Shown: positions 33,291 to 43,109 of the stretch, piece by piece
Position numbering within the stretch: position 1 is the first letter of the stretch
How the letters are laid out: each line of letters opens with the position of its first letter
Source: DAOUJI01 sp965224415
Lineage (GTDB): Bacteria; Chloroflexota; Dehalococcoidia; Lucifugimonadales; JAGWBF01
DNA: 64,000 nt
Direction of reading: 5' to 3'
NCBI GenBank assembly: GCA_965224415.1
Contig: CBDCZB010000003.1
Coordinates: 372,001 to 436,000 of the forward strand
The notes under the pieces: model-generated
Seen by the model: the letters and a program-made list of their open reading frames with translations, nothing else
Told to the model about the DNA's origin: nothing
Databases searched by the model: none
Translations under genes and position numbers: made by a program

Positions 33291-33899
33291 ATGAGCGTCA
33301 GGAGCTATTCGGCATTGCGGGACGTTTATAAGCCACCTGCTCCGCGTGCTGCGCAGAAGGTGTTGGACCACCTGGATGTTCACTGCCGGAACTTCATAGC
33401 CCTCTCGCCTCTTTGCGTTCTGAGTTCCACCAATGCCAAGGGGCAAGCTGACGCCTCTCCACGGGGCGACCCGCCCGGATTTGTGAAGGTCTTGGATAAC
33501 AAGACTTTGCTGCTTCCCGACCGCCCTGGGAACAACCAGGTGGACTCGCTTCAGAACATCGTGGAGAACCCGGGCGTGGGCTTGCTCTTCTTCGTGCCGG
33601 GGATGAACGAGACCCTGCGTGTGAAGGGGAAGGCGGAGATAGTGACCGACGACGATGAACTGGAGTCGATGACGGTGAAGGGCCGACCTCCGGTGTCCGG
33701 ATTGCGGATCACCGTAGCGGAAGCGTTCCTCCACTGCGGTCGGGCCCTGATACGCTCACGCGTCTGGGACCCCGATGTCCAGATAGTGCGTTCAGACTAC
33801 CCCACCTACGGGCAAGCGCTGGCTGACCAGATAGCAGGAGCCGACGCCAAGGAGATTGACGACTCCGAGGACGAGGCCAACAGGGAGCGGCTCTACTAA
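33291..33899 (+). CDS. PPOX-type FMN-binding protein (MSMEG_1061-like)
   Basis: A 202-residue split-barrel flavoprotein of the pyridoxamine-phosphate-oxidase superfamily. Landmarks are FIALSPLCVLSSTNAKGQAD, ASPRGDPPGFVKVLDNKTLL, LLPDRPGNNQVDSLQNIVEN, GLLFFVPGMNETLRVKGKAE and FLHCGRALIRSRVWDP. This set is typical of the MSMEG_1061 family, whose substrates are mostly unknown. The ATG at 33291 is preferred over 33282 because GGAG lies 8 nt upstream. It does not belong to the PdxH subgroup. Confidence 0.85.
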   Translation: MSVRSYSALRDVYKPPAPRAAQKVLDHLDVHCRNFIALSPLCVLSSTNAKGQADASPRGDPPGFVKVLDNKTLLLPDRPGNNQVDSLQNIVENPGVGLLFFVPGMNETLRVKGKAEIVTDDDELESMTVKGRPPVSGLRITVAEAFLHCGRALIRSRVWDPDVQIVRSDYPTYGQALADQIAGADAKEIDDSEDEANRERLY

Positions 33900-33924
33900 C
33901 GCGGCCTATATCAACGTGGAGCCG

Positions 33925-35745
33925 CTAACGGCGCCACTCGGCGATGTTCCACAGTTCGCTGTCCCAGGCGTTCATGCGGACACCCTGCAAGGTGTTGGCG
34001 TACGCTGAAACGAGGCCCCGCAGCGCCAGGGGAATCTCGTAGTAGTTCTGCACGTAGATGTCGTTGAGTCGTTTCACCAAGACGTCCCGCTCCGGCGCGA
34101 TTCGCTTCTGAGCAAGCTGGGTTAGCAGCCCGTCATAGGTTTCGTTGCATGCTCGGGCGTTGTTCCCGTCGGCCCAGTTGTTCTCCCGCGTCTGGATATG
34201 CTCGCAGCCTCTGCTGGCCAGGTGCTGCTGCGGGTCAATGTCGGGGCCGGTTGTGTACATCTGTACGTCGGCGAAGAACCTGCGGTAGGTCGTCCCCTTG
34301 TCGACGACGGGGTCGCCGCCGAAAAATACGCTGGCATCGTGCTGCACCAGCTCGGCATCGATGCCTATCTCGCTCCACCAGTCTCGAATAAGGGTCTGCG
34401 TGTCCTGCCGAATGGCGTTCACTGTGGTCTGATACGTTATCCGCAGGGGGACACCGTTGTATTCGCGTACGCCGTCTCCGTCAGAGTCCAGGACTCCGTT
34501 GCTGTCCAACAGCGCCTTGGCGCCTTCGATGTCTTGGGTTAGACACCCGTCGTTAGCGGTGGAGGCGTACCTTTGAGGGGCCATGATCAGATTGCATGCG
34601 GGCTTTCCCGCGAAGCCGTATAGGTCCTCTGCGATTCGGGTGCGGTCGATGGCCATGGACATGGCCTGGGTAATGGGCGTGAACGTCAGGAAAGGGTGGG
34701 GGTTCTGGCCGTCCAGGTATTCGGAGCGGTCGTCGCCTAGGTCTGGGTCGGGGTTGGTCTGATTGACGACAATGCGTTCGACGTCACCGGCAAAGGCGGA
34801 AACCACTTTGCCCATGCCCCCCGCTTCCATCTCGGCCAGCGTTTCCGGATCGATTTGCAAGTTCCAGGCATAGTCCGCTTCACCGGTTTCCAGCACGGCC
34901 TGCGCTGCCGACTGAGCGTCGCCCCCTCCGACGATAACAACACGGTCGAAATATGGAGCCTCGCCCCGGTAGAACGGGTTGCGCTCATAGACGGCTTGGT
35001 CGTTGGGTGTGAACTCGACGATTCGATAGGGGCCGGAGCCCAGAGGAGCCCTGTTCTGTGCGTCACAGGTCCTTGCCGCGGCCCCAACGCAGTCGGCGAA
35101 CTGCGCCTTACTGATAACAGGCGTGCTGGCGCTCACGAAAGCATTGTATGGGTAGGGAGCCGGAGCATCGAACCTTATTTCGATTGTCAGATCGTCAAGT
35201 GCCTCAACGGATATAATGCCCGAAAAAGCGTCCTTGCCGGAGCATCCGGTCGCCTCATCCGTGCAGTACCGCCAGGTGAAGACTGCGTCGTGGGCCGTAA
35301 GGGCGCTGCCGTCTGACCACTTGAGGCCCTCTCGCAGCTTCCATGTGATGGACATCAGGTCTTCTGCAACTCCTCCGTTTTCAACGGTCGGGATTTCTAC
35401 GGCCAGCCTTGGCGTGAGCTCGCCGTCGGGGTCGTAGCTGGCCAGGGGTTCGAGAGTGACGGCGGCGGCGTCCCGGTCCTTGTAACCGTCCGCCAAGTAT
35501 GGGCTGGGCAATGAGGGGGCTTGCCAGTAGCGGATGGTCAATACTTTCTCTTCGGGCGCGACCTCCGTCGGCGTAGGGGCGCTGGTGGGAATCGGTGTGT
35601 TGGTCGGAAGGTCGGTGGCAGTGGGCGTCGGGTCACCGCCGCATGACGAGATCAGAGCGGCTGACAGCAGACCTGACAGCCCAACCCATGTTGTCCTCTG
35701 AATCCACTCTCTCAGTACACTCACTCCGCGTAAAGTGAACACCAA
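33925..35745 (-). CDS. ABC transporter substrate-binding lipoprotein (family 5)
   Basis: A 606-residue extracytoplasmic solute-binding protein. The N-terminus has a hydrophobic signal and lipobox SAALISSC followed by GGD and a Pro/Thr-rich linker (TPTATDLPTNTPIPTSAPTP). The SBP_bac_5 domain follows (GLKWSDGSALTAHDAVFTWR, APLGSGPYRIVEFTPNDQAV, FLTFTPITQAMSMAIDRTRI, YGFAGKPACNLIMAPQRYAS). It probably binds peptides or similar ligands for an import ABC system, but no permease or ATPase genes are adjacent. The exact start is uncertain: a GTG (VFTLRGVSV) or a later GTG could be used. Confidence 0.88.
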   Translation of the reverse strand: MVFTLRGVSVLREWIQRTTWVGLSGLLSAALISSCGGDPTPTATDLPTNTPIPTSAPTPTEVAPEEKVLTIRYWQAPSLPSPYLADGYKDRDAAAVTLEPLASYDPDGELTPRLAVEIPTVENGGVAEDLMSITWKLREGLKWSDGSALTAHDAVFTWRYCTDEATGCSGKDAFSGIISVEALDDLTIEIRFDAPAPYPYNAFVSASTPVISKAQFADCVGAAARTCDAQNRAPLGSGPYRIVEFTPNDQAVYERNPFYRGEAPYFDRVVIVGGGDAQSAAQAVLETGEADYAWNLQIDPETLAEMEAGGMGKVVSAFAGDVERIVVNQTNPDPDLGDDRSEYLDGQNPHPFLTFTPITQAMSMAIDRTRIAEDLYGFAGKPACNLIMAPQRYASTANDGCLTQDIEGAKALLDSNGVLDSDGDGVREYNGVPLRITYQTTVNAIRQDTQTLIRDWWSEIGIDAELVQHDASVFFGGDPVVDKGTTYRRFFADVQMYTTGPDIDPQQHLASRGCEHIQTRENNWADGNNARACNETYDGLLTQLAQKRIAPERDVLVKRLNDIYVQNYYEIPLALRGLVSAYANTLQGVRMNAWDSELWNIAEWRR

Positions 35746-35782
35746 GCGATCCTAAAGACGTCTAAGTCGAGTGCGTCCGCGG

Positions 35783-36961
35783 CTACCACTTAGTGGACTC
35801 CTCCGCGTATACGTGGTCGGGCAACGTGTAGCGGATTCCGTCCTCATCGTACGCCGCAGTCGCGAGCAAGCCGCTAAATCTGTTGAAGTTGTTCTTCTGG
35901 AGACGGCCCGCAAACAGCCTACCCAGGAGGTGCTCGTAACGGTGTTGCAGTTTGAACCAGACGACAGCTCCAAAACCGGAAAGGGGCGGGTACATCAGTG
36001 ACCGGGCAGTCTCATTACCGATAAGTCCGCGGGAAAGGCGGTACACGTACTGAGCTAAGCTGCGGCGGCCCTTTGGGTCAGTCACCCCGGCAATCAACGG
36101 CGCCGAGTTGACCAAAGCGTGGGCCATCACGACCGATTCAATTTCGGAACTGGGCTCGCACATGAGAGCGACGTCATACAATTTCAGGGCATCTTCCCCG
36201 TCATGGAACAGGATAGTCTCGGGAATGCCCATCAAGTAACCGGAGTAGCGCCAAACGGCCATGAAGCTCGCGTACTCTTCGTCATTGTAATCAGCGCCCA
36301 GGGTTTTCATGTGTTTCAATAGCCTTGCCGAAAAAGCGGAAATAGCGTAACCCAAATGGGCCGCGCTAATCGGCGCGCCCCAAGCTTCTGCATCCCAATC
36401 TTCCGTATCGTTTAAGAGTTGTCGGACTATTCTGATGCGGACTGAAAGTTTCCAGCCCTCTCCATACCTGTACAGGCCTCCAGGAAGAAATATCTCCATC
36501 ATATGACGGTTATTCTGTCCCAAACGCCTGACGCCCTGGTCACGCAACTTCCCGGTGATGATGAAGGACTTTGCTATATTCGTTGTAAAGCCTTCTATCA
36601 GAACTCCTGCGACGAATGCCGCCAGGACCAGATATGAGTTCCTGTGAAACATGCGGACAGCCGGGGCGAACGCTGCATAGTCGAGCCATTCCGGAGTAGT
36701 TTCCGCGTCCTTGAAGAATTCTCGCAGCGACTCCGGCGCGTCCCGCAGAGCCTCCTCGCCTTCTTCTTCCATAGCCGCTCGAATGAGTCGTTCTTGCTCT
36801 TCTGTACTAAGCTCTGCGAGGTCTGCCGTCATCGCTTCGCCCAGTGGGTCTCCAATGAGTGTGTGTGCGACGTAATTGAACGCTATTTCAGGCGCAACAG
36901 CACGGGCCTTTTCATAACCCGGCTTGTAGTCAGTCGGTATGTTCTCGGTCAGTATGCTCAT
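35783..36961 (-). CDS. MpaB/Lcp-like oxygenase (DUF2236)
   Basis: A 392-residue all-helical protein with the MpaB/latex-clearing-protein pattern: YLVLAAFVAGVLIEGFTTNI, SFIITGKLRDQGVRRLGQNN, RHMMEIFLPGGLYRYGEGWK (with the family Arg/His) and SVRIRIVRQLLND, then MGIPETILF. Relatives are b-type heme oxygenases that cleave polyprenes or act in mycophenolic acid degradation; the substrate here is unknown. The gene is 38 bp from the start of the solute-binding lipoprotein and is transcribed in the same direction. Confidence 0.8.
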   Translation of the reverse strand: MSILTENIPTDYKPGYEKARAVAPEIAFNYVAHTLIGDPLGEAMTADLAELSTEEQERLIRAAMEEEGEEALRDAPESLREFFKDAETTPEWLDYAAFAPAVRMFHRNSYLVLAAFVAGVLIEGFTTNIAKSFIITGKLRDQGVRRLGQNNRHMMEIFLPGGLYRYGEGWKLSVRIRIVRQLLNDTEDWDAEAWGAPISAAHLGYAISAFSARLLKHMKTLGADYNDEEYASFMAVWRYSGYLMGIPETILFHDGEDALKLYDVALMCEPSSEIESVVMAHALVNSAPLIAGVTDPKGRRSLAQYVYRLSRGLIGNETARSLMYPPLSGFGAVVWFKLQHRYEHLLGRLFAGRLQKNNFNRFSGLLATAAYDEDGIRYTLPDHVYAEESTKW

Positions 36962-37002
36962 GGCTCCTCCCGTGTCGACCCCATTATCTACCTATATTTG
37001 CT

Positions 37003-39255
37003 TCATTCCTCCTCCGGTTCCACCCTCAGGTCGGGAAGCCAATTCAACCAAGACGGCAGGTACCAGTTTCGCCTGCCCAGCACTTCCATGCTGGCGGGCA
37101 CCAGGACCGAGCGAACCAGCGTGGCGTCGAGCAAGACGGCCACTGCCAGCCCGAATCCGACTTGCTGGTTGATGATGGTGTCGCCTGAGGCGAAAGCGCC
37201 GAACACTGCGACCATTATGAGGGCCGCCCCGGTGATAATCCCAGCGGTCGACCGCAGCCCGTAGGCCACCGCCTCGGCGTTGTTCCCGGTCTGGTCATAG
37301 CGTTCCCGGATGCGGCTCAGAAGGAACACGTGGTAGTCCATGGACAGCCCGAAGAGAATAGAGAACAGGAACAGGGGTATCCAGACGTCTATGACTTCGG
37401 CTTGTTGAAACCCCAGGAGGTCCGCTGCCACCCCTTTCTGGAACACCAGGACTATCAACCCATACGCCGTTCCGACGGAGAGAAGGTTCATGATGACGGC
37501 TTTGATGGGTATGACTATAGACCTGAAGACCAGCATCAATATCAGGAAGCTGCATCCAAGCACGAATGCGAACACAATCGGCGTATACACCCGCACTATG
37601 GAAAATGTGTCCGCGGCCTCCGCGGTCACACCTCCGACCAGGACTTCCGCGTCGACCCCGTCGAAAGCGTCAGGGACGTACCTGTCTCGGATCGTGGACA
37701 CCACGTCCACCGTATCCCGGCTGCGGGACTCTCCTGGGATAAATACCGTTAGGTTGGCTAAGTCCCCGGAGTCGTTGACGTCTGGGATGGGGAAGACCTG
37801 CACTCCCGGGTGGGCTGCCAGGGAAGCTTGCAGCTTTCCTATCCACTCCTGTACGCCGGGGCTGTCGATGTCTCCATCTATGACGATGTCGGTGGGGTAG
37901 ACCAGCCCAAAGGAGAACTCCTCTTCAATGACGAAGAAGGCTTCCCTCGTTTGAGCGCCTTCCGGGAACACATCGACCCCGTTAAGCCCGGTGTTGATTC
38001 CTGGCCACTGGAAGTAGAAGAGGGTGACGGCTATCATGGGCGCCCCGACCGCGATGATGCTGATGACGGGGTAACGCATGACGATTCTGGTTACCAACTC
38101 CCAGAACCCCTGCCCGGAGCCGTCGCTGGACCGGGAGGGTTGGGTCGCTTTCCTTCCGAAGAAGGGGACCGGCAATCGATTCAACCTGTCGCCGTGAACC
38201 GCAAGGTTGGCCGGCAGGAAGGTGAAGGTGGCCGCCAAGGCGACCAGCACAACCAGTATCGCCCCGAGGCCAAGGGACTGGAAGAAGGAGAAGGGCACTA
38301 TCAGCATCCCACAGAGGGCGATGATCACCGTCACTCCGCTGAACAGCACCGTGCGGCCCGCTGTCGCGCCTGCGCGTTCTATAGCCTCGTACTTGTCCAG
38401 GCCGCGCGCCATTTCGTCCCTGAATCGGGAGATGATGAGTATGGAATAGTCTATGCCCACCGCTAGGCCAATCATGATGATCATCAGCGTGACGAAGAAG
38501 ACCAGGTCCAGGACCTGGCCAATTAACGCCGTTATGCCAAGGGCGACTATGATGGCGACGAGGGACAAGCCTATAGGCATGAGCACGGCGACGAGGGTCC
38601 CGAAGAGCACAACGAGGATGACGAGGGCAATCGGGATGCCTATCCTCTCTCCCTGGCGCAGGTCATTTTCCGCCAGCTCGTTTTGCTCGTGGGAGATGCT
38701 GGCGTCCCCTACCGTGAGCACACGGAAACCGTCTGCGCCATTCGCTTTCTCTACGACCTCCACGACATGCTGGACGTTTTTCACTGCGTCTTCGTAGTCG
38801 CCGGTCATGATGAAAGGCATAATCGTAGTCTTGTGGTCGGCGGACACGAGGTTCTCGTCCTGGGGACTAGACAGGTAGTAGTTCGGCACAGGGGTTACGA
38901 TGTCGTCTCCCAGAGAAGCTATCTCGTGGTGGACCGCTTCGACTTTCGCTCGGAACTCCGGGTCATCCACGGCCAGGGACTCCGACTGGACGATGACTAT
39001 TTCGGTTAACGGAGTGGTGCGACCGCCTTTTTCTTCCAGCAGACGTTCTGAGCGGGAGGACTCTGCGCCTCCGCTGAGCTTGAGCTCGGTGGTGGTGGCC
39101 GGCTTGAGGATGTCGGTTAATTGGGGGCCGGGCCCCAGTTCGCTGTCAACAGCGAACCCGCCGGCGATGATTCCCACTATGGCCCAAACGGCGAGAACCG
39201 TTTTCGGCCTTCGGGCGCATACACGGGCCAGGAATTCGGTGGATAGGAACTTCAA
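37003..39255 (-). CDS. MMPL/RND-type membrane transporter
   Basis: A roughly 750-residue RND-superfamily protein with two homologous halves. Each half has one leading TM helix (VLAVWAIVGIIAGGFAV; IISIIAVGAPMIAVTLFY), a large external domain, and a five-TM block (LVILVVLFGTLVAVLMPIGL, ITALIGQVLDLVFFVTLMI with GIDYSILIISRFRDE; FVLGCSFLILMLVFRSIVIP with GLSMDYHVFLLSRIRE). It likely exports lipids or hydrophobic compounds using the proton gradient. The TTG at 39255 (KFLSTEFLARVCARRPKTVL) is preferred over a TTG at 39339 because it gives the family-typical start and has AAAGG upstream. Confidence 0.88.
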   Translation of the reverse strand: MKFLSTEFLARVCARRPKTVLAVWAIVGIIAGGFAVDSELGPGPQLTDILKPATTTELKLSGGAESSRSERLLEEKGGRTTPLTEIVIVQSESLAVDDPEFRAKVEAVHHEIASLGDDIVTPVPNYYLSSPQDENLVSADHKTTIMPFIMTGDYEDAVKNVQHVVEVVEKANGADGFRVLTVGDASISHEQNELAENDLRQGERIGIPIALVILVVLFGTLVAVLMPIGLSLVAIIVALGITALIGQVLDLVFFVTLMIIMIGLAVGIDYSILIISRFRDEMARGLDKYEAIERAGATAGRTVLFSGVTVIIALCGMLIVPFSFFQSLGLGAILVVLVALAATFTFLPANLAVHGDRLNRLPVPFFGRKATQPSRSSDGSGQGFWELVTRIVMRYPVISIIAVGAPMIAVTLFYFQWPGINTGLNGVDVFPEGAQTREAFFVIEEEFSFGLVYPTDIVIDGDIDSPGVQEWIGKLQASLAAHPGVQVFPIPDVNDSGDLANLTVFIPGESRSRDTVDVVSTIRDRYVPDAFDGVDAEVLVGGVTAEAADTFSIVRVYTPIVFAFVLGCSFLILMLVFRSIVIPIKAVIMNLLSVGTAYGLIVLVFQKGVAADLLGFQQAEVIDVWIPLFLFSILFGLSMDYHVFLLSRIRERYDQTGNNAEAVAYGLRSTAGIITGAALIMVAVFGAFASGDTIINQQVGFGLAVAVLLDATLVRSVLVPASMEVLGRRNWYLPSWLNWLPDLRVEPEEE

Positions 39256-39339
39256 CGCTGGACCTTTATCCTCGGTGGCCCTCCGAGCGGAGGCCTCATA
39301 TTTTGAGCTCTTATAGGAATTGCTGCCTTCTTCAAGCAA

Positions 39340-40005
39340 CCGTTCCTAACTATATTGGCGGGATAACCGCCGTTCAAGACATAGCAGCACGAGCTAGGCG
39401 TGATGCTGACAGGGGATGTGGCGACGTACAGGTCTTGGGAGTGAAGAATGGTGTTTCGCCGTGGTGGGCCTAAGGGTACTGTAGACAGTACAACCTTTGA
39501 GTTGTGGCTGGACCTGTAAGCTTCCAAAGTCGGCGCACCAAGCCTCATAGGATAATCGTAGCAGCTGGCGGCAACACCACGTCTATGCGATCACTTCTAT
39601 GTCTCAAGAAGTCGACAAACATATACAGCACAGTCTTGGCGGGCAGCATCGCAAGAAGCGTCAACGGGGGGTCCGGGAAACCTTGGCAACGGGTCTCGGG
39701 GTCGTTCCGGTAATGGGTCGCTTTGCGGGGGTGGTTGCAGGCTCCACTGGGGTTTCAGGCGCCGTCTACACTATGGGAGCAGATGTGGGGCCGCTCACAC
39801 AAGCTCCTATTCCGGCCGGCAAGAATGGTAGCCATAGTCAGTGCGCGATTTTCAATTCATACCTTTTCGGAGCCCTCTGGTTGGTTCCGTTTGATTTCAG
39901 ACGTTACGCTTACTCTATTGCTGCTCACCTGCCGTATATCGCCTACTGATTGCGCATATCTCATCATAGTAACAGTATATAAAGGGACTTATATACTTGC
40001 AACCA
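39340..40005. other. 666-bp stretch without a supportable gene
   Basis: Several frames of up to 116 codons exist on the plus strand (for example from 39599) but lack family resemblance and convincing start signals. The sequence may hold promoters for neighbours; none is clear enough to call. Confidence 0.4.
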
Positions 40006-40263
40006 CTAATCGCCTGCTCGGAATACCAGAGTCGCGGCTTCCAAGTCCACGTTAGAGGTTTTCCAACCTGCCAAGGTCCAAGCTGTTGATGCTCGTCTGG
40101 ATTGGCGTAGGTTAGACCACCACAATGGCCAAGTACGTGCAGAAAGCGGGAGAGCCGCTCCTATCACCGTCTCTATGTCTTCGAATGAGGCGCACCAAGA
40201 CGTTTGCCCTTCTTGTCGCCTCTTGACTAGATAGTCGTACAACGGCCTGTATTTACCTGTCAT
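40006..40263 (-). CDS. DUF7662-like small protein
   Basis: An 85-residue protein MTGKYRPLYDYLVKRRQEGQ, FEDIETVIGAALPLSARTWP, then WWSNLRQSRRASTAWTLAGW and KTSNVDLEAATLVFR. It fits a small family often found near restriction or DNA-processing genes ('KYxPLYxYL...F.eIE.iiG..LP.SAR...WWsN....q..AW..AGW.t..VdL'). Function unknown. It lies 10 bp after the MvaI/BcnI-like nuclease gene on the same strand, probably in its operon. Confidence 0.65.
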   Translation of the reverse strand: MTGKYRPLYDYLVKRRQEGQTSWCASFEDIETVIGAALPLSARTWPLWWSNLRQSRRASTAWTLAGWKTSNVDLEAATLVFRAGD

Positions 40264-40273
40264 GCGTTCTCGC

Positions 40274-40897
40274 CTAAAGGCGTTCTTTCTTCAAGTACAA
40301 CCTGCATATCAGGTTAGGTGGAATCCTAAACTTGGCCCCATGATTCCGTAGCCCAACGCTCCCAGGCTTGGCCTCTCTGCAATCAAAGTCCACGGCAATC
40401 GAGCCGCGCAAGACTTCATATACAAAGTCCGCCAGATGGAACGTCTCGAAAGCGTCTGCCTGAATGAACCGCACGGATTGCCCCTTGCGTTCGCCTTTCA
40501 CCAAGAGCAACCGCCTGAGCTTCGCCCCAGCTGCCGTTATCAATTCCTCGTGCGACCGGTAAGGCACAGGGCCGTTCCCCTTTAGCCTACGCACCACCAG
40601 TTGCCCTCCACTGTCCTCGACCTTGAAACGGTCTGAGCGTCCTTTGATGGTATGCCGGAAACTCAGACGGCCCTGCTTGTCCTTCCAGCCGTACTTCCGC
40701 ACCATGTATCGCATGATTGCATCAGGGCCGTCAGGTTCCTTGTGAAACAGCGTTACAAGGCCAGTTCTGTCCGTGTGCCACTTCAACTCCCAACCAACGG
40801 CGTCGGGAATGTCCATGCCCCCGGCGGTCAGCCCCAGCAGGTCTTCCAGGAACACCCCAGGGCCGCCGGAGCCGCCATAGTGGGAGTCAACGGGCAT
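40274..40897 (-). CDS. MvaI/BcnI-family type II restriction endonuclease
   Basis: A 207-residue nuclease with the family N-terminus GGSGGPGVFLEDLLGLTAGG and the catalytic set D32-x4-E37-x-K39 in IPDAVGWELKWHT, the spacing known for MvaI. LVTLFHKEPDGPDA follows, and the C-terminal half includes FVYEVLRGSIAVDFDCREAK. MvaI and BcnI cut as monomers at CC(W/S)GG-type sites; the target here is not readable. The frame appears complete. It follows a broken methylase gene by about 85 bp on the same strand. Confidence 0.8.
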   Translation of the reverse strand: MPVDSHYGGSGGPGVFLEDLLGLTAGGMDIPDAVGWELKWHTDRTGLVTLFHKEPDGPDAIMRYMVRKYGWKDKQGRLSFRHTIKGRSDRFKVEDSGGQLVVRRLKGNGPVPYRSHEELITAAGAKLRRLLLVKGERKGQSVRFIQADAFETFHLADFVYEVLRGSIAVDFDCREAKPGSVGLRNHGAKFRIPPNLICRLYLKKERL

Positions 40898-40981
40898 ATC
40901 ACATGCCAGCCTTGGTGAGAATTACGCCTCTGACACGCTCAAAGAGTTCCCCTTTTGTGCGGGGCGGGCCTGATGGGAGAG

Positions 40982-41589
40982 TCACTGTATCAGCCTCCGT
41001 ACGGCGGCTATACTTTCACGGGCCACCTTGCAGTAGTCCTCGGAGTTTTCAAGCCCTATCCAGTCTCTACGGGCCGTTTCAGCCGCTATAGCTGTACTCT
41101 CTGAACCCATGAACGGGTCAAGCACGATACGGGCTGTGGTGGCCTCTATGCACCTCTGGGCCAACTCTACCGGGAACGGCGCCGGATGGGGATTGTCCCC
41201 TTCTTGGGGAATGTGCCACACGTCCCCTTGCGAGTTCGCCTGGGGAGCCAACACAAAATCAGGCTTGGCTATGAGGTAGATAACCTCATACGTGGGAAGG
41301 AAGTATCCCTTGTTGAAGTTGATCCCCCTTTCCGTTGCCAAATGATTATCTGGCGGACAGGGAAGCGAGCAACTATGTCGGCTCGGTCCTGGAGTGAGCC
41401 GCCCTGGACGCGCCACTTGTGGTTGTAGAAGATTGCCCCATCTTCCCGAAGGACCCGCATCATGGCGGTCAGACAATTCCGTTGCCATTCCACATATTCG
41501 TCGTGGGGCATGGCATCATCGTGGTCGGAGTAGCTGGAGGCCCGTCCGGCGCCGGCGGCTGAGAATATTGTAGAATGCGGTGGATACAT
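40982..41589 (-). pseudogene. DNA (N4-cytosine/N6-adenine) methylase, truncated and frameshifted
   Basis: Two minus-strand frames combine into one beta-class methylase. The first reads ASSYSDHDDAMPHDEYVEWQ, RVLREDGAIFYNHKWRVQGG and VARFPVRQIIIWQRKGG. After a one-base shift near 41325 the second continues INFNKGYFLPTYEVIYLIAK, GDVWHIPQEGDNPHPAPFPV and DPFMGSESTAIAAE. The last is motif I, in which the usual FxGxG reads FMGSE. The N-terminus with motif IV (S/D-PPY) is missing at about 41575. It would have protected DNA from the adjacent nuclease. Confidence 0.75.
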
Positions 41590-41607
41590 GGATATAAGGA
41601 GATTAGG

Positions 41608-42126
41608 ATGCCAAGAGCAGCTCTATCCTTGGGAGGCGCCGCAGGACAGGCGGCAGTCAATGGCCAGTGGAAATTCGCCCGGGGGTACGTGCCAGGGCAA
41701 CTCAACGAAGGCCTGTTGGAACAGGCGGAAGGCAGCCCGGCCCGACTGGTGGACTACGATGATTCCGGGTGGGAGGTATGCACCGACCTGGGACAGCGTA
41801 TGTCCCACGGGTTCAGTTTCATGTGGTACCGCATCAACGTCACCCTGCCCGAAACGGTGGAAGGGCACCCGGTCAATGGTGTGCGAGTGCAGTTTGAGAC
41901 CTGCATCGATGACTATGGGGAGGTTTGGGTGGACGGCGAATGCAACCGGGACCGGGGAGTCATCCAGGGTTTCAACGTGCCCCAAAGGGTACTGGTCACT
42001 GACAATGCAGTTCCCGGCCGACAGCACACCATCGCTCTATTGGCGGTCAACGGTCCCTTGGGCTCCCCCGGCGGCACCGTTTTCGTGCGTTATGCCACCC
42101 TGGCTTTCGAGTGGACCGGGGCATAA
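41608..42126 (+). CDS. jelly-roll (sugar-binding-like) protein
   Basis: A 172-residue protein MPRAALSLGGAAGQAAVNGQ, WKFARGYVPGQLNEGLLEQA, SFMWYRINVTLPETVEGHPV, FETCIDDYGEVWVDGECNRD and FVRYATLAFEW. The layout resembles the galactose-binding/GH2 N-terminal jelly roll that accompanies sugar-acting enzymes, but no catalytic domain is attached and no signal peptide is seen. I recognise the family only as conserved hypothetical. The ATG at 41608 has AAGGAG 5 nt upstream (41597-41602). Confidence 0.65.
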   Translation: MPRAALSLGGAAGQAAVNGQWKFARGYVPGQLNEGLLEQAEGSPARLVDYDDSGWEVCTDLGQRMSHGFSFMWYRINVTLPETVEGHPVNGVRVQFETCIDDYGEVWVDGECNRDRGVIQGFNVPQRVLVTDNAVPGRQHTIALLAVNGPLGSPGGTVFVRYATLAFEWTGA

Positions 42127-43109
42127 CGGCAGCGGTCAAAACCAAGCGTTTTCACCCGCCAACCCCTGGCTTGGCACATGCTTCAAGAGGCCGCGACGCC
42201 CTAGTCGCAGAGTCGGCCGCAGGTCTACTCTCCGACTAGGGGATGTGCAGGCTCAACCTATCAATAGGCGAAGACGCCACAACAGGGTCCTGAGGGAGCT
42301 CACCAGACCTCCCGTCTTCCCCTCTGTCCCACTTTTGCGGGTTGCCGGCACGTTAAAATCTAGACCGCACCGTCTGCCGTCTATTGTAGGCAATGTGTCG
42401 TCTCTACCGACGTTGCTATGTAACTGTTCGGTCCCCGTGAGAAATGAATAGTCGCCCAAGTCCTCCAGATGAGCAATGACGAAGTCCCTTCCCCTTGTGG
42501 GGGAAGGTTAGGATGGGGGCGTCCCCCTACTCTGAACAGTTACGCTGCTATTTCTTCATATAGTTCCTCGTTTGCGCCGTGTGATGATTCATATCCCGGA
42601 GTCCTACCATTGATTTCAATATAGGCACGCTTGGCAACATATGTCCGACAATCCGTTAGCGGCCGAACGTGGTAAAGATCCAATCCAATCCCCGATTGGA
42701 GATGCAAGTTGCTTCGGGTTTTTGACGTACTGCTTGCTCTTGATGGTCGAACACCTGCCGTCTAAAAATGGCGGCGCGCTCGTCTTGGACACGGGTTGAT
42801 ACTGTGGGAGACGATGCCGTAATCGTCTGCCCGGAGCAGGGATGCTATACGTGGATTGGTACGATGGTCCGGTTGCATTGGCAGCTATGGAAATCGCCTA
42901 TTCCCAAGGTGCATCTGTTTTCCTCAAACATAGAGTCACAATACGATAATAGTCCTATGCTGCGGGATTTGCTCCGATATGCCAGCCCATGGACGGACCA
43001 GGAGCTTTGGGAGACCCGGTTGATATTGCCCGCTCGTCGATCGGTCAGGGTGTGGGTGCCGCATTGGTGACTTTGGGAGCGGACGGCTGCTCTTGTGAAC
43101 CGGATGCGC
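42127..43109. other. 983-bp decayed region
   Basis: No intact gene. A hairpin CCCTAGTCG / CGACTAGGG spans 42199-42241. A short intergenic-repeat relative (CCTTCCCC-TTGT-GGGGGAAGG) lies near 42486-42505. On the minus strand a frame ending at 42546 reads AKRAYIEINGRTPGYESSHG then ANEELYEEIAA, which looks like the tail of an unknown mobile-element gene. Confidence 0.4.

Noticed and set aside
39599..39949. Possible 116-residue protein after the MMPL gene
   Set aside because: No family resemblance, weak start context and uneven composition; not enough to call a gene.
42768..43070. Plus-strand frame of 100 codons
   Set aside because: No family pattern or ribosome site, and it lies in clearly decayed DNA.
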